From Romanomermis culicivorax (lineage: Eukaryota > Nematoda > Enoplea > Mermithida > Mermithidae): a stretch of 64,000 nt of DNA. Numbering within the stretch: position 1 is the stretch's first letter; each line of letters starts with the position of its first letter. Below, in pieces: positions 58,801 through 64,000 of the stretch. The notes under the pieces were generated by a model. That model saw only the letters and a program-made list of their open reading frames with translations. It did no database searches and was not told the DNA's origin. The DNA lies in assembly GCA_963922205.1 (NCBI GenBank), contig CAWUHX010000313.1, positions 62,001-126,000 on the forward strand, given 5' to 3'. The translations under genes and the position numbers were made by a program.

Positions 58801-59961
58801 CGTTAAAACGTTACAATTCTTTTTACAATGGTAGCACTAATACTTTTGTGCAAAGCCCAACTTGTACGACTTGTAAATTCAACACAAAATGTGTGCGAGA
58901 ATGTTTAACTACACTTGTAACTGACTTGTAGCTACAAATAGTTTTATGCAACGCTGCGCTTGTAAAATTTCTCTTGTCGGACTTGTAATCGTGGCTTGTA
59001 ACTTATAACTTTTATGCAACGGAGTTCACAAGTAATTTTTCGCTTGTAGAACCAGACATGCACGGCAAGAATTTTCCAGGGGGAGGGTCCATGGGCCTTT
59101 TCCTGGGGGGTAGGGGGGTGGGTGAGCAAAAAAACAAAAAAAAGTTCAGCAAGCCTGTTTTTCATACAAAATATGCACAAAAATCATGAAGAAAGCTGTC
59201 TTGGAAAAAGTTAAGGTAGGGGTGTTTGACGATTTTTTTGGCCAGGGGGGTGGCCAGGGTTTCAGGTATGGGGTTTTACCCCCCATACCCCCCATGCGCA
59301 TGTATGTGTAGAACTTGTAATGACTACTAGTGTTTTATGCAACAGGTCCCTGTTGTCTTTGCTCATTGTGTATTTCTCCAGAATTTTACTCAGTCATCTG
59401 TTCCAGTGGCCACGCCCTTCTGGAATTTTTTGATATTCTATCTGATTTGGTTTCGCTTGTTTATGATTTGTCTGCTTGCTTGCAATAATTTTTTCATATA
59501 TCCTTCTGCTCGTTGTACGTCTCGTGATGTCATCAATTAGAGGCAACATATTTGAAACTCCTTTCGTTTCAATCGAACTTTAGGAAGTTCCGTCATACAT
59601 ACGTCCATTTTAGGTCCATTATGCTTAACGCGCATTAGAAAACTGGCCTACCTTTTCTGTTACCCAATCGATTTTTAAAACATATTTGCGTTGCAGTATA
59701 TCAAATATTCATGTCCTTATATTATAGTTTTCACCTACAGAACGCAAAATTGAAGCCGGAGAAATCAAGTTCAAGAAGCCGATAAAAAATTCTTGCGACG
59801 AATCAGAATCGAAAGATCTGAACGATTCGAAGAATTCTCGAAAACGTCAACATGAAAGCAGCGGTGATAATAATAGCAAAATATCCACCAAAAATGTGAA
59901 ACCCATCAAAGAAAGTCGGTTGTTGTCATTTGTGGACGATCTTGAGGAAAATGACGACTAA
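55840..59961 (+). CDS. KIAA1143-like protein (DUF4604 family), 3 exons
   Basis: Exons are 55840-55950, 56014-56176 and 59741-59961 (111+163+221 nt = 495 nt, 164 aa plus TAA); phases 0 and 1 close exactly. The N-terminus MSKKKDAICYTKPEEPKF and the block LGYKEGPTVDDK match the conserved start of human KIAA1143 (about 154 aa). The middle is acidic, then EEQPQIVVLKEGDIDESEY matches the conserved QPQVVVLKKGDL-type block. EIKFKKPIK follows, and the end carries the family's LSF signature (RLLSFVDDLEENDD). The molecular function of the family is unknown; composition suggests a disordered, probably nuclear protein (inference). Intron 1 is 63 nt. Intron 2 (3.56 kb) is almost wholly a fold-back element with nested insertions. 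The stop lies 256 bp before the next ATG; an ATTAAA near 60064 could serve polyadenylation. Confidence 0.88.
57488..57911 (+). mobile_element. CATACATG/G-tract element with CCCCAGCAGATT words, copy 2
   Basis: Ends CATACATGCACATGGGGG and TATGCTGTGCATGTATG. CCCCAGCAGATT occurs three times near the left. Inverted homologue of 36101-36507. It lies at the centre of the ACAAGT fold-back. Confidence 0.8.
58434..58571 (+). mobile_element. Short CATAGATGCACGGG...TTTATGTATG G-tract element
   Basis: 138 bp, with GGGAGGGGGCATTTTTTGGG and CCCCCAAATCCCCCCGCCC inside, nested in the right arm of the fold-back. A similar piece (ACGTGGGGGGG...CCCGTGCACGAGTATC) lies in the left arm at 57090-57235. Confidence 0.6.
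59053..59306 (+). mobile_element. CAGACATGCACGG...GCGCATGTATG G-tract element
   Basis: About 254 bp nested near the right end of the fold-back. Homologue of 27108-27357, with intact G-runs and CCCCCATACCCCCCATGCGC at the end. Confidence 0.75.
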
Positions 59962-60217
59962 ATCTGTATATAATTATTGTAATTCTGTTGTCATATTGTG
60001 TTTTCGTGGGAACGTGCTTGTATCTTCAGATTTGATAGAAATAAGAATGTAAGAACTGTCGTTATTAAAAACTTTTAAGTCGTAAGGAGTACTGTAGTGT
60101 CGCATCGCGTGATATGTGTTTTCGCCGCTAAAATTACGCTGTTTCCTCAGCTGCTGTCTCGTGCTTTGTATAAAAAACGTGAACGTTGCCTTATCTGGTA
60201 ACAGCTGCCCAGAAAAA

Positions 60218-63200
60218 ATGGACAAAGGCAGTCTTAGTAACAACGGACGACTAAAAAGAACGTTGGATTCTGATGACAAGTTGAACTGCAAAATCAGGTG
60301 AATTTTTTTTGCTATGTGTTTTGTCTTGTGCTTTCAACACGGTCGGCCCGAATGTTGAACGATTGAAGGAGAAACCTTACGAGACTGTGGAATTTTTCTA
60401 GCTCATTTGAATCTAGCTCGATGGATTGCGACCAATCAAACGAATCATCGTCTAATTCGAATGCTACGACGCCAAAGATTGATTGTCCGGGCACGAGTAA
60501 AAACGAGGATTTAACCTCGACGGCTGCTAATCCTTTTGCTTCGTTGCGGCTGAACAACAATACGAAATCGTTTGAAAAGCATAGGTATATAAGCTTAAAG
60601 CTTCCTTGAATGAAGCAAGTTTTACAATGCAACGTGTTATTAGAATATTTTATATACCGTCTGGGGGTTGACTTGCACACTTCGGGCGGTATTTTGTTTG
60701 TCACGCATTTTTTGGGGTGAAATATCAATGCTGTAAAATTTTAGTTGTTTCGTTGTATACAACTTTTCTTGCTCTTTCACAATTTATATATTGTGATTAA
60801 AAGTATTTTATATTCATCGAGCTATATCAATTTGCACTGTCAGTAACTAGCCGCAAAAAAGAGTTGTCGAACTTTTTATTTCATCCAGCTTAATAATTGC
60901 AATTGGAAGATAAACTTTTTTTGTTGAACAGTATATTTAATGAACATGTATGTGCTAAGTGGGTTTTCAGAAATAATTTGTACCTGTGGAGTAAAACTCA
61001 CTTGTGCACATCGCCCCACGTTTTTATAATCATGGGGTAACTTGCACATAATCGTAATTAATATTAAAAAATATGTAAAAGTAAAAAAAAATTACAAAAA
61101 GTTTGAAAAAGTATAAAAAAATATTTAAAAAAACAGACATGACCAAAATCGATCAACAACTTGGCGCAAGTGAAAATTGGTGACTAGTTGGCTTATATCT
61201 ACGACGGTGAATGGTGGGTCGCCATTGTTGATGCTGTTTCCGAAGAAAACGAAGATTTATCTGTCAAATTTTTGCATCCTTCAATCAAATTCCCAGTGAA
61301 AGATGGCAAGTGCTGATTGCTGATCACAAGAGTTATCGGCGTGGTCACGAATCTCCTTTGCCAAACGGAACCCGTTTTTTTAAAGTTTTCCGTAAAAACT
61401 GTTGCAGAAATTAGCAAAGTTTCGTGCTAGTATTAAATAACCGAACCGATGTGATCCATTTATTCGGTTTTCTGTGCAATAAATTTTTTGATTTATTGTA
61501 ATTTTGTAATTATTTCATAAATTTTGCCCTTTTGGTAAAATAAAAGCAAAAAAATTTTCATTGAAGAAACACCGGTGTTGTTTCGTTTTTAAAAACGTTT
61601 TGAAGTGTGCATCTTACCCCTACATAGGAATTAATTGCGCAGTATATTGAGTGGGATGTATTTTTTGACATGGTGTGCTGTCGCCCCATCATGGGGTGGC
61701 TTGCACACCTGAACATTAAAAAAAATTCAATTTGCATAAAAGTTGATTCTTTCAAAAATCGTAACGTTACAGCCATACCTGTAAGAGGTCCGACCAGTTT
61801 GGGGGCGTGGATAAACCCAAAATTTCTGTATGGGGTCCCCTAATTTTGGGGTGGGGGTCGACAAAATCGCAAAAAAATCGAAAATTTATCCAAAAGGGGG
61901 TACTTTTTTCTTAATTTTTTCAGTTTGGGGTTCGGCATAGGGCAGGACCGTGCACAAGGGGCGGTGGCGCATCCGCCCCCCCCCAATGGGGCAGCATGCA
62001 AATAGTGTATAGCGTAAAATCAACATTTTCTGGGGCTATTCAGTAAAAAAATGTAGTCCGCCCCCCATGAAAAAATCCTACGCACGGCCCTGGTATAGGG
62101 TTAACCAAGTTAGGGAGGGGAGAGTCCCGACATTTGGGTATAGGGTCCGACTTGCCAACTTTCATACAAATTGAGTTATTCGGTCAAAAATGCCACACAG
62201 AAATATTGAAAAAATTTTAAGAAATAGTGTGCAAGTCACCCTCCCACGACGGTACTGAGTTCTCAGATTCGATCATGTAGGGATTGGTTATGATTTCTGA
62301 TCAGTTGAAATGCTCAAAATTAAACATTCCGCGATTTCGATAAACAAGAAATCGCGAACGTTCTTGTTGGCCTGTTATTTTGATGATGATTATACTGAAT
62401 TTCCGCTAGCCTTCCAACACACATCTAGCGTTTGACATAAATTTCAAATTTTTAATGGAAATTCTTCACAACAGTATGCTGCTCCCACGTGTGATGAGTA
62501 TATCCACGGATTTACTGTGCCTCTCTTCCAGCGAGCCACAATTTATGGATGTGGATTCCGGCATAGTAGCGATTGCTAACGAAGAAAGTGAAAAGACGAA
62601 AGACAAATCAAAACTGGTGAATCATGAGGTCCATGCTGCTCCTTGAGGGATCGTACAATTCTATTTTTATCATTTAAGCCACAAGGCGCTGAAAAAAACG
62701 CTAGACTCAAAAAATTGATTCTGAACATTTTGTCGTTAAGCCTCACCGAATCTTCCAACGAATTATTTATTGATGAAGTCGTTGATATTTTTCGAGACGA
62801 GGATAATTATTGGTCGGACGAAAGTGAGTTAGTGTATAAAGCATGGGATTCTGACTTTCCAGGCAGCAGCATTACAGTACATCATGGCCAAACAAACAAT
62901 ATTGAGTGCATATTTTTGTTAAAAACATTCTTCGTAATGATGATAGGTTTCTGAGATTCGAATACGCGGATCTGCGATAGAAACTACGCCTCTCAATGTG
63001 TTTTGCAACAGAAAACAATAACTTTTACTTGTATGCTATAGGGAATCAAGATTGAAATCTTCGGTTGAAGATATCGAAAAAATTGTTTTAAAATGGACAA
63101 AGTCGGTTCTCAAGGCTAAAAATAAGTAGTAAATCGAAGCTATAAAGCGTTGACAATATTGAAGTTTAAAAAAAAATTTGTTCCATACATTAGTTTGTCA

Positions 63201-64000
63201 TTTTCGGCTTGGAAACTTTTTCCAATTTTTCGTTTAAATCTGCAAGGTTTACATAGCTAATCGAATGGCCAGCCGGACGATTGAAAAAGTCTGGGTGCTA
63301 TTCTAATTGCGTCACGTGTATGAAAATAAACTTTTATTATTAGTTCCAATTGAAAGATGTTTAAAATTCCCTCACAATCCACAAATGTTTTCGTTCTTTT
63401 CAGAAAACTTGGAATGCACGTTAAATTACTTGCTCATGGTCATCTTAAATTATTTGGGCCGTAATAATGGCGAAAAAGTTTACGAATCATGGAAGCAAGA
63501 TGATTCCTTGAGTTGTTCGCCTTCTAGAGATCGGAATACAATCAATATGAGCATGGGGTGAGCGAACCGAGGCCTTAAATTCAATCGTAATGCGCATCAT
63601 AAGTGCATTTCTTCGTGTATAGATTCACGGCTACGGATTCGCCTTTTCAAGATGTCATTGACCTTTTGAAGAATAGCAAGGAGTTGAAAATTTTCAATTA
63701 CTTGTTATCGTGTTATTCGAAATTTTCGGCTGAACAGAGAGATGAAGTGAGTAATCTACCGAACTTGAACATATCCATGTTCCCAATAATCGAAATTCCT
63801 CAATATTAAAATTTATGTAATACAAATTAATAGGTTCCTCGATGCATCTCATCTGAGGGAAGAGTCAGTCGATGCATCTCATCTGAGGGAAGTGATACAT
63901 AAGAAGTGGTACAAAAAACGAATTTCTATTAGGAGAAAATGTCTCGAAAATGCGCATTCAAGTCCTTAAAGTTCATACAAACGCACTTTATGGCGCTAAT
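60218..64000 (+). CDS. UBE4B: Ubiquitin conjugation factor E4 B-like, N-terminal part (runs off right edge)
   Basis: Phase-consistent exons: 60218-60297, 60402-60584, 62532-62616, 62679-62823, 63404-63557, 63623-63746 (771 nt, 257 codons so far; donor after GATGAA at 63746). Three features fit UBE4B. First, EPQFMDVDSGI corresponds to the VDVDSGI block before the first helical segment. Second, ARLKKLILNILSLSL with LFIDEVVDIF fits the QALQLVCKIFRVSW helix region. Third, LKIFNYLLSCYSKFSAEQR fits the MLNYLIECFDRVGIEE segment that opens the core. NPFASLR in exon 2 also recalls a UBE4B linker. The usual SADEIRRRRLARL start is not present, so the first exon is unusual or an upstream exon is missing. 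UBE4B/Ufd2 is a U-box E3/E4 ligase that extends ubiquitin chains; the core and U-box would lie beyond the window. A TATAAAA near 60170 may be a promoter. Intron 2 holds a 1.6 kb transposon. Confidence 0.65.
61179..61316 (+). pseudogene. Fossil C-terminal domain of a transposon protein
   Basis: One frame reads G-D-stop, then LAYIYDGEWWVAIVDAVSEE, NEDLSVKFLHP, IKFPVKDGKC. The pattern GDxxxxxYDGxWWxxxV, then VKFxHP, then FPxxDxxC, is a small beta-rich module often seen at the C-terminus of transposon-encoded proteins. One stop lies in the third codon and another right after the last Cys. Confidence 0.55.
61774..62160 (+). mobile_element. CATACCTGTAAGAG G-tract element, interrupted
   Basis: Left end CATACCTGTAAGAGGTCCGA, interior GGGGTGGGGGTCGACAAAAT, right part GGGTATAGGGTCCGACTTGC. 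It is split at 61943-62092 by the CAGGGCCG MITE. The right terminal repeat is not clear. Confidence 0.6.
61943..62092 (+). mobile_element. 150-bp CAGGGCCGTGC MITE, copy 2
   Basis: CAGGACCGTGCACAAGG ... CCTACGCACGGCCCTG. The interior is nearly identical to 22209-22354, which argues for recent mobility. Nested at the third level (MITE in G-tract element in TIR transposon in an intron). Confidence 0.8.
63839..63893 (+). repeat. Two direct copies of a 24-bp word
   Basis: TCGATGCATCTCATCTGAGG with its next four bases occurs twice, 31 bp apart, in the presumed UBE4B intron 6. The block after AATTAATAG at 63831 stays open for 22 codons in the UBE4B phase but then stops, so it was not taken as an exon. 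Confidence 0.7.

Larger units (their letters stand above)
56500..59350. mobile_element. 2.85-kb fold-back element with ACAAGT words, in KIAA1143 intron 2
   Basis: Ends GGGACCTGTTGCATAAAAC / GTTTTATGCAACAGGTCCC are perfect inverted repeats. The arms carry dozens of TTACAAGT/ACTTGTAA words; for example 57300-57470 (CGGTTTTCCGTACACTTGTA, ATCGCCCTATAAAA) mirrors 58100-58270. Several other elements are nested inside (57090-57235, 57488-57911, 58434-58571, 59053-59306). Confidence 0.8.
60657..62252. mobile_element. 1.6-kb TIR transposon in UBE4B intron 2, decayed
   Basis: Left end CCGTCTGGGGGTTGACTTGC and right end GTGCAAGTCACCCTCCCACG are inverted repeats. ACTTGCACA and CCCCATCATGGGG words recur inside. 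It contains a coding fossil (61179-61316) and a G-tract element that itself holds a CAGGGCCG MITE. Confidence 0.7.

Noticed and set aside
63042..63127. Possible extra UBE4B exon (frame ESRLKSSVEDIEKIVLKW)
   Set aside because: Its acceptor and donor phases do not fit the neighbouring exons, whereas 62823 joins 63404 directly in phase.

Overview
The window reads as nuclear DNA of an invertebrate animal. Four split genes with consensus GT-AG introns sit in AT-rich DNA packed with repeats. Acceptors are mostly TTTCAG-like, several introns are only 54-65 nt, and degenerate TTAGGC arrays (the nematode telomere hexamer) occur at four places. Together these suggest a nematode or another ecdysozoan with a repeat-inflated genome. 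The taxon is an inference; the gene models are not. In each model the exon phases close without error.

Layout. 1-3.5 kb: a fold-back element built from short tandem units. 3.6-14.7 kb (minus strand): a four-exon gene for a secreted Cys-rich protein with a Pro/Ser/Ala-rich tail; its three introns hold a tRNA-derived SINE, a TGTCAC...GTGACA unit, several inverted-repeat elements and a minisatellite. 15-19.9 kb: repeats, including a 0.6 kb array of the palindrome ATGTTATAACAT. 20-30.7 kb (plus): a complete eight-exon CYP4-family cytochrome P450 of 505 aa whose long introns hold palindromic elements and MITEs. 30.7-55.8 kb: a 25 kb gene desert. It holds about nine whole or partial copies of a ~1.4 kb TGTCAC...GTGACA unit (32.3-44.6 kb), a Ty3/gypsy-like gag with a stop inside its zinc knuckle (40.0-41.1 kb), a TIR element with ~66-bp hairpin repeats, a run of GGCGCTTCGCGCC hairpins (45.6-51.8 kb), G-tract elements with CATAC(A/C)TG ends, and a hAT-like palindrome. 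55.8-64 kb (plus): a KIAA1143/DUF4604 homologue, then after only 256 bp the first six exons of a UBE4B-like ubiquitin ligase that runs off the right edge.

The host genes look unrelated in function: lipid/xenobiotic oxidation, ubiquitin chain elongation, an uncharacterised conserved nuclear-type protein and a secreted protein. No operon or defence system ties them together. The distinctive content is the mobile DNA. At least five different long inverted-repeat elements have arms made of short iterated words, and three of these word sets share a GAAT(T)CGC core. A separate set of G-tract elements shares palindromic ends. Several elements are nested, so a relative insertion order can be read.
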